Positions 22,571 to 34,600 of a stretch of DNA of 64,000 nt are shown here, one piece after another (the first letter of the stretch is position 1; every line of letters begins with the position of its first letter). Both the position numbers and the translations under genes were made by a program. Source of the stretch: Taudactylus pleione (taxonomy: Eukaryota; Chordata; Amphibia; Anura; Myobatrachidae). The stretch lies in NCBI GenBank assembly GCA_031769625.1, contig JAUIMM010000645.1, positions 2,026,001 to 2,090,000 of the forward strand, read 5' to 3'. The notes under the pieces were generated by a model, which was not told the origin of the DNA, searched no databases, and saw nothing but the letters and a program-made list of their open reading frames with translations.

Positions 22571-22908
22571 TGGGTAGAAAGCTAGTTAGTTTTGAGATAA
22601 TTAATTTTGAATCCAGAAATCAATTCAAAAGTTTCTAACAGGAGCAGCAGATATGGAATTACTGCTCACGGGTTACTAAAACAAAGAAGTATGTCGTCAC
22701 GCAAATGCCGAAAATTTTAACTCTAAATGGTCTAGCTTAATACCCTGCCATCTAGTTTTAAGAAAATGTCTAAAGAGAGGGTCGAGTGCCAAGTTAAATA
22801 ATAGTGGGGAAAGGGGACATCCCTGACTGGTGCCACGATATAATGCACATAATACAATTTATTTTACTTTAATGGTCAAAAATGGCAATGGTGGGCCAGA
22901 AGAATCTT

Positions 22909-23369
22909 AACTGAATACGATGGACAGTTTTCTCCTCCCCCAAATGGCCACTCCACAGGCACGAATGAGCCGCCCTTAACACCAACTGCTCGTGTTTCCG
23001 AGGAACCAACAATTGGTCTACTCTCTAACCCTGCAAATATGTTACACGATATAACAAATCATTTTTCAATGCAAAGTATGGTACACCTTCTGCTGGTAAA
23101 GCCATGATTACTCTACCATTTATCTCTACAACATTTTCAAATGCATTTATCAAGTTCCCATAATTCTGTTGATCCTGGCCAATGGGAACCCACTGTGACT
23201 CGGTCTCACTCCCCTCCGGTTGCTCACTGGCCAAGGAGGGCGTTACAACCACCAAACTTATGGAAACAGCAGATCTTGGCTCCTGGGACACCTCTGATGT
23301 GGACCTTCTGCTGTCATCATGCCATGTAACCACCTTTTGTAACAATGGAAAGTCCCGACCTAGGATCAA
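22909..23369 (-). pseudogene. Gypsy protease end and integrase zinc module
   Basis: Minus-strand frame 23369-23025 begins ILGRDFPLL, the end of a retropepsin domain, and after a linker reaches VPYFALKNDLLYRV, the pattern that leads into a gypsy integrase. In a shifted frame just before 22909, AHSCLWSGHLG and RIQLRFFW give the integrase zinc-binding histidines. Integrase therefore follows protease directly, without reverse transcriptase between them. This order is known for Gmr1-like gypsy elements. Sequence stops at the L1 insertion site, and the continuation is not evident on the far side of the target duplication. Confidence 0.7.
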
Positions 23370-23435
23370 TGGGTAGGGTGGACTGGCGGCTACTACCTTC
23401 AGGGATCACCCTTCGATCACTATTGGGAAGTGCCC

Positions 23436-24426
23436 TCAGGGGCATTCTTCTACATCCCCATGTACACATTGAATCTTTACCGGGGGTACCACCTGATCAG
23501 CCCCAGGTGGAACCAGGTTGGCAGAGATGATGGTTAATTCGCTGGCAGTATCCGCTAAGGCCCAGACATCCCAGCCTTCCACTCTCACCATCAAACGAAA
23601 CAAGGTGGTTTGTGCCGGGGAAGTGCTTCCAGCAGCCATGCTGACCACTGGTCGAGTTGTTTTTCCAGCAATACAGTCCATCGGCTCATACTGCTTTGGG
23701 TAGTGCCGGCACAAATAACCGGGCTCACCGCAGTGAAAACACACAGCTGGAGGTGGGTTGTTGGCTTTAACAACTGGGACCTGGGTTCTAGGCTTGGGAA
23801 CTGGCTGGAATCCCTGTTTGGCTTTGTTTAACTTCCCAAGAGTCAGGTACTGTTCAATCACCACCGCTAACTCCTCAAATATTTGAGGATCAGCCTGTAG
23901 AGCCCATTGTTGTACCACATGATCTAGTACCCGCACAGCATGATCCAAAGCCACCATCTCTACTATACGCTGAGCAGAGTTCTTATCCGGCTTCAACCAC
24001 GACGCCTTACTCAGCCTGGCTAATTTGGCCAGCTGGACCCTTGGAGCTTCAGATCGGTTTAGCCGCCATTCCTGAAACTCCTGAGCTTTGCTAGGTCCAG
24101 TCACTCCAACTCTGCTTAATATGGCCTTTTTTAAGTGTGGATAGGAGTTTGCCTCAGTCACATTTAAATCAACATATGCTCTCAAAGGTTCCCCTATGAG
24201 ACAGGGAGCAAGTCTGGCAGCCTACTCCTCCTCAGGCCATTTTAAACAAGGTAGTATGCTCAAAGGTGCATAGAAAAGCTTCAATGTCATCAGATGGAGT
24301 AAGCTTCTGTAACACCTCTCGCTCCTGCTCACCTTTCCTCACTTCAGTTAACTCTTCATGTAGTACCTGAATTTCAGTTTGTTGCCCAGCAGCCAATTCA
24401 GCAAACAGTTTAATCAATTCCTCCAT
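23436..24426 (-). pseudogene. gag and protease start of a minus-strand gypsy element
   Basis: The start is ATG at 24426 (MEELIKLFAEL, coiled-coil-like). A stop and small deletion near 24232 separate it from the main frame (24185-23436). That frame carries a capsid region, then a zinc knuckle near 23726-23700 in which the expected His and last Cys are Tyr (CFHCGEPGYL), and a protease start with ADTASELTII where DTG or DSG is usual. Loss of knuckle ligands and frame breaks show decay. It belongs to the same element as the integrase module on its left. Confidence 0.8.
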
Positions 24427-24433
24427 ATTACAC

Positions 24434-24791
24434 TACTTTATCCCTTTATGGACAAAGTTAGCAGGCTTTATAAATTCTCTTTTGCAAGCCAGATTCAGCA
24501 ATCTATAACAGCAGCTTTAAAACTGCACTACATTCCCTGGGTGCTCAACCACATACATAGGAATAAGCAGTTTTATATTGTGCACAATTTGCATATACAC
24601 AGACAAATTATCACTGTGACAAACTCCCGTTTTATGGCTGGCCTGCCACACTCACCCACCCAGCTGCTAGTAAAGCGACTCACTCACCAAGCCACTGCGC
24701 AGTGGATAGCGTCCTGCAAAGCGTCTCACTGCTGATGTGGGTGGATCCGGTCACTGTATGTGGGCTCTTGCTGTGTAGTTATTTCCAGCAA
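24434..24791 (-). other. Presumed gypsy leader, no gene
   Basis: The region between the gag start and the primer-binding site on the minus strand. A 118-codon plus-strand frame (24379-24735) crosses it with no recognisable domain and opposes gag, so I regard it as chance. Confidence 0.45.
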
Positions 24792-24952
24792 GTCCCTGTT
24801 CGGGCACCAAATGTGACCAGAATCACATAGACCAGGTAAAATCCATCAGTAGCTGTATTGCTCACCACATACCTGCCGGTGGCGAGCAATAAAGCTACTG
24901 GTGGATTTTACCCGGTCTATGTGATTCTGGTCACATTTGGCGCCCGAACAGG
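24792..24952. repeat. Palindrome of two U5-PBS ends
   Basis: Arms 24795-24868 and 24879-24952 (74 bp each, 10-bp loop) are inverted copies with only a few mismatches. The left arm read on the minus strand ends GGTCACATT then TGGTGCCCGAACAGGGAC; the right arm on the plus strand ends GGTCACATT then TGGCGCCCGAACAGG. That motif is complementary to the 3' end of tRNA-Lys, the usual retroelement primer site. The right arm has an AATAAA (24887-24892) 44 bp before its TGTGATTCTGGTCACA end, as in an R-U5 region; the left arm has AATACA instead. The left arm serves the minus-strand gag. What the right arm belonged to is unclear; no gag follows it. Confidence 0.85.
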
Positions 24953-25376
24953 ATAAGGCAGTTTTACAGACAAGATGTCATACAAAGTCTTCCAAAACAG
25001 CAATATATTTTCTTCAGTGGACTCGCAGGTCCAGGAACCCTAACACTAGTCACTCCCGCGCCTATAAGCTGGGCGACTATCTCACCATCACGATCAGTTT
25101 CCCCAGTGTCTCTGCAGTTCTTAAACCAGCCTCACACAGGTGTCTGCAATCAGCTGCCTTCTAGATTTTGATTGAGGCAACACCTGAACTGGACATTACA
25201 CATTCCTAATGCCTTTGCTCTGCCAAAGATCTGGATATTCCACATTTACCTCATGTGGAATTATGCTGACCCTGTCACACTCCATATATATATATATATT
25301 TGGGTAGACACCCCAGCAAATATCTGAATCATACATTGTGAGTGTGGACCTCTCTGGATTTATATATATATATATA
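24953..25376. other. Spacer with two (TA)n runs, no gene seen
   Basis: Sequence to the right of the palindrome is not similar to the left leader. Microsatellites (TA)n are at about 25284-25299 and 25361-25375. A 75-codon plus frame (24937-25164) starts inside the palindrome and is not recognisable. Confidence 0.5.
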
Positions 25377-25606
25377 GAGTAACAGGTTGGCTGGCACTCC
25401 CCCGATCAGTAACAAAGTGCCCTCAGATCTGCAGTATGCAGAGAGAGAAAAGCTGCGGCAATCACAGCACCTACATGTACAATCCTGATGAAAGTTGAAT
25501 AAACTGAAACGTAGACAACAAGTAGATGTAGATGTATGTGCTATGTCACCAGAGTTTCTTCACCTGAACAAGTGCTGTGAGTGCCGCGGCTTTTATCTCT
25601 CTCTCT
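25377..25606 (+). mobile_element. Penelope-like terminal repeat, solo
   Basis: It carries a hammerhead core at 25485-25510 and ends GAGTGCCGCGGCTTTTATC, comparable to the TAGTGCCGCTTTCTTCTGG end of the minus-strand Penelope-like fragment at 21537. Both copies abut (TA)n; this one has (TA)n on both sides (25361-25375 and 25608-25620). A 23-bp inverted repeat (25448-25470 and 25572-25594, two mismatches) encloses the ribozyme. No reverse transcriptase or GIY-YIG is present, so it looks like a terminal piece only. Confidence 0.7.
25485..25510 (+). ncRNA. Hammerhead ribozyme core
   Basis: CTGATGA (25485-25491), a short stem II AGTT/AACT (25493-25496 and 25502-25505) with a 5-nt loop, and GAAAC (25506-25510). 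All conserved core positions of both boxes are intact. CTAC (25471-25474) could pair with GTAG (25511-25514), and the 23-bp flanking inverted repeat could extend the outer helix. I could not assign the cleavage site or separate stems I and III with certainty. Confidence 0.7.
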
Positions 25607-25646
25607 CTATATATATATATTGCCTCCTCTGTACAAGTGTGTGATG

Positions 25647-28600
25647 AAGTAACATACCCATGTATAACAGTAATATGTCTGTGTATAACAGTAACATAAC
25701 GGTGTATAACAGTAACTTACTTGTGTATAACAGTAACATCCCCATGTATAACAGTAACATAACTGTGTATAACAGTAACATGTCTGTGTATAACAGTAAT
25801 TTACCTGTGTATAACAGTAACATGTCTGTGTATAATAGTAACTTACCTGTGTATAACAGTAACATGTCTGTGTATAACAGTAACTTACCTGTGTATAACA
25901 GCAACATGTCTGTGTATAACAGTAACTTACCTGTGTATAACAGTAACATGTCTGTGTATAACAGTAACATCCCCGTGTATAATAGTAACATCCCTGTGTA
26001 TAACAGTAACTTACCTGTGTATAACAGTAACATGTCTGTGTATAAAAGTAACATGTCTGTGTATAACAGTAACTTACCTGTGTATAACAGCAACATGTCT
26101 GTGTATAACAGTAACTTACCTGTGTATAACAGTAACATGTCTGTGTATAACAGTAACATCCCCGTGTATAATAGTAACATCCCTGTGTATAACAGTAACT
26201 TACCTGTGTATAACAGTAACATGTCTGTGTATAAAAGTAACATGTCTGTGTATAACAGTAACATCCCCGTGTATAACAGTAACTTACCCGTGTATAACAG
26301 TAACATCCCCATGTATAACAGTAACATCCCCGTGTATAACAGTAACAAACCTGTGTATAACAGTAACATCCCCGTGGATAACAGTAACATAACTGTGTAT
26401 AACAGTAACTTACCCATGTATAACAGTATTATGTGTGTATAACAGTAACATCTCCGTGTATAACAGTAACATATACCCGTGTATAACAGTAACATCCCCG
26501 TGTATAACAGTAACATAACTGTGTATAACAGTAACTTACCCATGTATAACAGTATTATGTGTGTATAACAGTAACATGTCTGTGTATAACAGTAACATTC
26601 CCGTGTATAACAGTAACATAACTGTGTATAACAGTAACATCCCCGTGTATAACAGTAACATGTCTGTGTATAACAGTAACTTGCCTGTGTATAACAGTAA
26701 CATGTCTGTGTATAACAGTAACTTGCCTGTGTATAACAGTAACATGTCTGTGTATAACAGTAACATCCCCGTGTATTACAGTAACAAACCTGTGTATAAC
26801 AGTAACATCCCCGTGTATAACAGTAACATAACTGTGTATAACAGTAACTTACCCATGTATAACAGTATTATGTGTGTATAACAGTAACATCTCCGTGTAT
26901 AACAGTAACATGTCTGTGTATAACAGTAACTTGCCTGTGTATAACAGTAACTTGCCTGTGTATAACAGTAACATGTATGTGTATAACAGTAACATGTATG
27001 TGTATAACAGTAACATGTCTGTGTATAACAGTAACTTGCCTGTGTATAACAGTAACATGTATGTGTATAACAGTAACATGTCTGTGTATAACAGTAACTT
27101 GCCTGTGTATAACAGTAACATGTATGTGTAGAACAGTAACTTACTCGTGTATAACAGTAATATGTCTGTGTAGAAAAGCAACATCCCCGTGTAGAACAGT
27201 AACTTACCTGTGTATAACATTACCATAACTGTAAATAACAGTAACATCCCCGTGTATAACAGTAACGTATTTGTGTATAACAGTAACATGTATGTGTATA
27301 ACAGTAACATGTATGTGTATAACAGTAACATATCTGTGAATAACTGTAACGTACCCATGTATAACAGTGACATATCTGTGTATAACAGTAACGTACCCAT
27401 GTATAACAGTTACATACCCCATAACAGCAACGTACCCGTATAAAACAGTAACATGTCTGTGTATAACAGTAACATGTCTGTGTATAACAGTAACATACCT
27501 GTGTATAACAGTAACATACCCGTGTATAACAGTATCATGTCTGTGTATAACAGTAATATGTCTGTGTAGAAAAGCAACATCCCCGTGTAGAACAGTAACT
27601 TACCTGTGTATAACATTACCATAACTGTAAATAACAGTAACATCCCCGTGTATAACAGTAACGTATTTGTGTATAACAGTAACATGTATGTGTATAACAG
27701 TAACATGTATGTGTATAACAGTAACATATCTGTGAATAACAGTAACGTACCCATGTATAACAGTGACATATCTGTGTATAACAGTAACGTACCCATGTAT
27801 AACAGTTACATACCCCATAACAGTAATGTACCTGTGTAGAACAGTAACGTACCCGTATATAACAGTAACATACCTGTGTATAACAGTAACGTACCCGTGT
27901 ATAACAGTATCATGTCTGTGTATAACAGTAACGAACCCGTGTATAATAGTAACATACCTGTGTATAACAGTTACATACCCCATAATAACAGTAACATACC
28001 TGTGTATATAGTAACATACCCGTGTATAACAGTTACATACCCCATAGTAACAGTAACATACCCGAGAATAACAGTAACGTACCCATGTATAACAGTTACA
28101 TACCCCATAATAACAGTAACATACCCATGTATAACAGTAACATACCCATGTATAACAGTAATGTACCCGTGTGTAAGTTACATACCCCATAATAACCGAA
28201 ACGTACCCATGTATAACAGTAACGTACCCATGTATAAGTTACATAACCCATAATAACAGTAACATACCCGTGTATAACAGTAACGTAGCCATGTATAACA
28301 GTAACAAACCCGTGTATAACAGTAATGTACCCGTGTGTAAGTTACATACCCCATAATAACTGAAACGTAACCATGTATAACAGTAATGTACCCATATATA
28401 AGTTACACACCTCATAATAACAGTCACATACCCCTGTATAACAGTAACGTACCTGTGTATAACAGTAACGTACCCATGTATAAGTTACATAACCCAAAAT
28501 AACAGTAACATACCCATGTATAACAGTAACGTACCCATGTATAAGTTACACACCTCATAATAACAGTCACATACCACTGTATAACAGTAACGTACCCGTG

Positions 28601-31600
28601 TGTAAGTTACATACCCCATAATAACTGAAACGTAACCATGTATAACAGTAACTTACCCATGTATAAGTTACACACCCCATAATAACAGTCACATACCCCT
28701 GTATAACAGTAATGTACCAGTGTATAACAGTAACGTACCTGTGTATAACAGTAACGTACCCGTGTATAACAGTAACGTACCCATGTATAAAAGTAACATA
28801 CCCGTGTATAACAGTAATGTACCCGTGTATAACAGAAACATACCCGTGTATAACAGTAACGTACCCGTGTATAACAGTAACATACCCCTGTATAACAGTA
28901 ACGTACCCATGTATAATAGTAATGTACCCATGTAAAAGTTACACACTCCATAATAACAGTCACATACCCCTGTATAACAGTAATGTACCTGTGTATAACA
29001 GTAACGTACCCATGTATAAATTACATAACCAATAATAACGGTAACATACCCGTGTATAACAGTAACGTACCCGTGTATAACAGTAACGTACCCATGTATA
29101 TGCTACACACCCCATAATAACAGTCACATACCCCTGTATAACAGTAACATGCCGGTGTATAACAGTAAAACACCCGTGTATAACAGTAACGTACCGTGTA
29201 TAACAGTAACATACCCGTGTATAACAGTAATGTACCCGTGTGTAAGTCAAATACCCCTGTATAACAGTAACGTACCCGTGTATAACAGTAACGTACCCAT
29301 GTATAAGTTACACACCCCATAATAACAGTCACATACCCCTGTATAACAGTAACGAACCCGTGTATAACAGTAACGTACCCATGTATAAGTTACACACCCC
29401 ATAATAACAGTCACATACCCCTGTATAACAGTAATGTACCTGTGTATAACAGTAACGTACCCATGTATAAGTTACATAACCCATAATAGCAGTAACATAT
29501 CTGTGTATAACAGTTACGAACCCGTGTATAACAGTAACATACACGTGTATAACAGTAACGTACCCGTGTATAACAGTAATGTACCCATGTATAAGTTACA
29601 CACCTCATAATAACAGTCACATACCCCTGTATAACAGTAACAAACCCGTGTATAGCAGTAACGTACCCATGTATAAGTTACACACCCCATAATAACAGTC
29701 ACATACCCCTGTATAACAGTAATGTACCTGTGTATAACAGTAACGTACCCATGTATAAGTTACATAACCCATAATAGCAGTAACATACCTGTGTATAACA
29801 GTAACGAACCCGTGTATAACAGTAACATACACGTGTATAACAGTAACGTACCCGTGTATAACAGTAATGTACCCATGTATGACAGTAACATACCCGTGTA
29901 TAACAGTAACGTACCCATGTATAAGTTACACACCCCATAATAACAGTCATATACCCCTGTATAACAGTATTGTACCTGTGTATAACAGTAACATACCTGT
30001 ATATAACAGTAACATACCCGTATATAACAGTAACATACCCATGTATAACAGTAATGTACCCATGTATAACAGTAACATACCCGTGTATAACAGTAACGTA
30101 CCCGTGTATAACAGTAACGTACCCGTGTATAAGTTACATAACCCATAATAACAGTAACATACCCATGTATAACAGTAACATACCCGTGTATAACAGTAAG
30201 GTACCCATGCATGACAGTAACATACCCGTGTATAACAGTAACGTACCCGTGTATAACAGTAACGTACCCGTGTATAACAGTAACGTACACGTGTATAACA
30301 GTAACATACCCCTGTATAACAGTAACGTACTCATTTATAAGTTACACACCTCATAATAACAGTCACATACCCCTGTATAACAGTAACAAACCCGTGTATA
30401 ACAGTAACGTACCCATGTATAAGTTACACACCCCATAATAACAGTCACATACCCCTGTATAACAGTAATGTACCTGTGTATAACAGTAACGTGCCCATGT
30501 ATAAGTTACATAACCCATAATAACAGTAACATACCCGTGTATAACAGTAACGTACCCGTGTATAACAGTAACGTACCCATATATAACAGTAACGTACCCA
30601 TGTATGACAGTAACATACCCGTGTATTACAGTAATGTACCCGTGTATAACAGTAACGTACCCGTGTATAACTGTAACGTACCTGTGTATAACAGAAACAT
30701 ACCCCTTTCTAACAGTAACGTACCCGTGTATAACAGTAATGTACCCATGTATAAGTTACACACCCCATAATAACAGTCACATACCCCTGTATAACAGTAA
30801 TGTACCTGTGTATAACAGTAACGTACCCGTATATAACAGTAACATACCCGTGTATAAGAGTAAAATACCCATGTATAACAGTAACGTACCCGTGTATAAC
30901 AGTAACGTACCCATGTATAAGTTACATAACCCATAATAACAGTAACATACCCGTGTATAACAGTAACGTACCCATGTATAAGTTACACACCTCATAATAA
31001 CAGTCACATACCCCTGTATAACAGTAAAAACCCGTGTATAACAGTAACGTACCCATGTATAAGTTACACACCCCATAATACCAGTCACATACCCCTGTAT
31101 AACAGTAATGTACCTGTGTATAACAGTAACGTACCCATGTATAAGTTACATAACCCATAAAAACAGTAACATACCCGTGTATAACAGTAACGTACCCATG
31201 TATAACAGTAACGTACCCATGTATGACAGTAACATACCCGTGTATAACAGTAACGTACCCGTGTATAACAGTAACATACTCATGTATAACAGTAACATAC
31301 CCGTGTATAACAGTAACGTACCCATGTATAACAGTAACTTACCCATGTATAAGTTACACACCCCATAATAACAGTCACATACCCCTGTATAACAGTAATG
31401 TACCTGTGTATAACAGTAACGTACCCGTATATAACAGTAACGTACCCGTGTATAACAGTAACATACCCGTGTATAACAGTAACGTACCCGTGTATAAGTT
31501 ACATAACCCATAATAACAGTAACATACCCATGTATAACAGTAACATACCCGTGTATAACAGTAACGTACCCGTGTATAAGTTACACACCTCATAATAACA

Positions 31601-34600
31601 GTCACATACCCGTGTATAACAGTAACGTACCCATGTATAAGTTACACACACCATAATAACAGTCACATGCCTCTGTATAACAGTAATGTACCTGTGTATA
31701 ACAGTAATGTACCCATGTATAAGTTACATAACCCATAATAACAGTAACATACCTGTGTATAACAGTAACGTACCCATGTATAACAGTAACATACCCGTGT
31801 ATAACAGTAACGTACCCGTGTATAACAGTAACGTACCCATGTATAAGTTACATAACCCATAATAGCAGTAACATATCTGTGTATAACAGTTACGAACCCG
31901 TGTATAACAGTAACATACACGTGTATAACAGTAACGTACCCGTGTATAACAGTAATGTACCCATGTATAAGTTACACACCTCATAATAACAGTCACATAC
32001 CCCTGTATAACAGTAACAAACCCGTGTATAGCAGTAACGTACCCATGTATAAGTTACACACCCCATAATAACAGTCACATACCCCTGTATAACAGTAATG
32101 TACCTGTGTATAACAGTAACGTACCCATGTATAAGTTACATAACCCATAATAGCAGTAACATACCTGTGTATAACAGTAACGAACCCGTGTATAACAGTA
32201 ACATACACGTGTATAACAGTAACGTACCCGTGTATAACAGTAATGTACCCATGTATGACAGTAACATACCCGTGTATAACAGTAACGTACCCATGTATAA
32301 GTTACACACCCCATAATAACAGTCATATACCCCTGTATAACAGTATTGTACCTGTGTATAACAGTAACATACCTGTATATAACAGTAACATACCCGTATA
32401 TAACAGTAACATACCCATGTATAACAGTAATGTACCCATGTATAACAGTAACATACCCGTGTATAACAGTAACGTACCCGTGTATAACAGTAACGTACCC
32501 GTGTATAAGTTACATAACCCATAATAACAGTAACATACCCATGTATAACAGTAACATACCCGTGTATAACAGTAAGGTACCCATGCATGACAGTAACATA
32601 CCCGTGTATAACAGTAACGTACCCGTGTATAACAGTAACGTACCCGTGTATAACAGTAACGTACACGTGTATAACAGTAACATACCCCTGTATAACAGTA
32701 ACGTACTCATGTATAAGTTACACACCTCATAATAACAGTCACATACCCCTGTATAACAGTAACAAACCCGTGTATAACAGTAACGTACCCATGTATAAGT
32801 TACACACCCCATAATAACAGTCACATACCCCTGTATAACAGTAATGTACCTGTGTATAACAGTAACGTGCCCATGTATAAGTTACATAACCCATAATAAC
32901 AGTAACATACCCGTGTATAACAGTAACGTACCCGTGTATAACAGTAACGTACCCATATATAACAGTAACGTACCCATGTATGACAGTAACATACCCGTGT
33001 ATTACAGTAATGTACCCGTGTATAACAGTAACGTACCCGTGTATAACTGTAACGTACCTGTGTATAACAGAAACATACCCCTTTCTAACAGTAACGTACC
33101 CGTGTATAACAGTAATGTACCCATGTATAAGTTACACACCCCATAATAACAGTCACATACCCCTGTATAACAGTAATGTACCTGTGTATAACAGTAACGT
33201 ACCCGTATATAACAGTAACATACCCGTGTATAAGAGTAAAATACCCATGTATAACAGTAACGTACCCGTGTATAACAGTAACGTACCCATGTATAAGTTA
33301 CATAACCCATAATAACAGTAACATACCCGTGTATAACAGTAACGTACCCATGTATAAGTTACACACCTCATAATAACAGTCACATACCCCTGTATAACAG
33401 TAAAAACCCGTGTATAACAGTAACGTACCCATGTATAAGTTACACACCCCATAATACCAGTCACATACCCCTGTATAACAGTAATGTACCTGTGTATAAC
33501 AGTAACGTACCCATGTATAAGTTACATAACCCATAAAAACAGTAACATACCCGTGTATAACAGTAACGTACCCATGTATAACAGTAACGTACCCATGTAT
33601 GACAGTAACATACCCGTGTATAACAGTAACGTACCCGTGTATAATAGTAACATACTCATGTATAACAGTAACATACCCGTGTATAACAGTAACGTACCCA
33701 TGTATAACAGTAACTTACCCATGTATAAGTTACACACCCCATAATAACAGTCACATACCCCTGTATAACAGTAATGTACCTGTGTATAACAGTAACGTAC
33801 CCGTATATAACAGTAACGTACCCGTGTATAACAGTAACATACCCGTGTATAACAGTAACGTACCCGTGTATAAGTTACATAACCCATAATAACAGTAACA
33901 TACCCATGTATAACAGTAACATACCCGTGTATAACAGTAACGTACCCGTGTATAAGTTACACACCTCATAATAACAGTCACATACCCGTGTATAACAGTA
34001 ACGTACCCATGTATAAGTTACACACACCATAATAACAGTCACATGCCTCTGTATAACAGTAATGTACCTGTGTATAACAGTAATGTACCCATGTATAAGT
34101 TACATAACCCATAATAACAGTAACATACCTGTGTATAACAGTAACGTACCCATGTATAACAGTAACATACCCGTGTATAACAGTAACGTACCCGTGTATA
34201 ACAGTAACGTACCCATGTATGACAGTAACATACCCGTGTATAACAGTAACGTACCCGTTTATAACAGTAACTGACCCGTGTATAACAGTAACTTACCCGT
34301 GTATAACAGTAACATACCCCTGTATAACAGTAACGTACCCGTGTATAACAGTAACGTACCCATGTATAAGTTACACACCCCATAATAACAGTCACACACC
34401 CCTGTATAACAGTAATGTACCTGTGTATAACAGTAACGTACCCGTATATAATAGTAACATACCCGTATATAACAGTAACATACCCGTGTATAACAGTAAC
34501 GTACCCATGTATAACAGTAACATACACGTGTATAACAGTAACGTACCCGTGTATAAAATGCGTACCCGTGTATAACAGTAACGTACCCGTGTATAAAAGT

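Larger units (their letters stand above)
21372..22892 (-). mobile_element. L1-like LINE insertion, minus strand, with target duplication
   Basis: It is bounded by a perfect 16-bp duplication GGGCCAGAAGAATCTT at 21356-21371 and 22893-22908. The 3' end on the minus strand is AATAAAAACACTTT plus a poly(A) of about 18 (T run at 21370-21388). The 5' part (about 22575-22860 read on the minus strand) encodes reverse transcriptase pieces GTSQGCPLSPLLFNLALDP, SAFA (just before the damaged FADD box) and ISGFKIN, matching L1-type enzymes. The element is heavily 5'-truncated. Its middle is replaced by Penelope-like sequence (21537-22570). Confidence 0.85.

Noticed and set aside
24792..24952. Lentivirus or other infectious retrovirus, suggested by the tRNA-Lys primer site
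   Set aside because: This primer type is used by many LTR elements; the adjacent gag, protease and integrase are gypsy-type and broken, and no envelope gene is seen.
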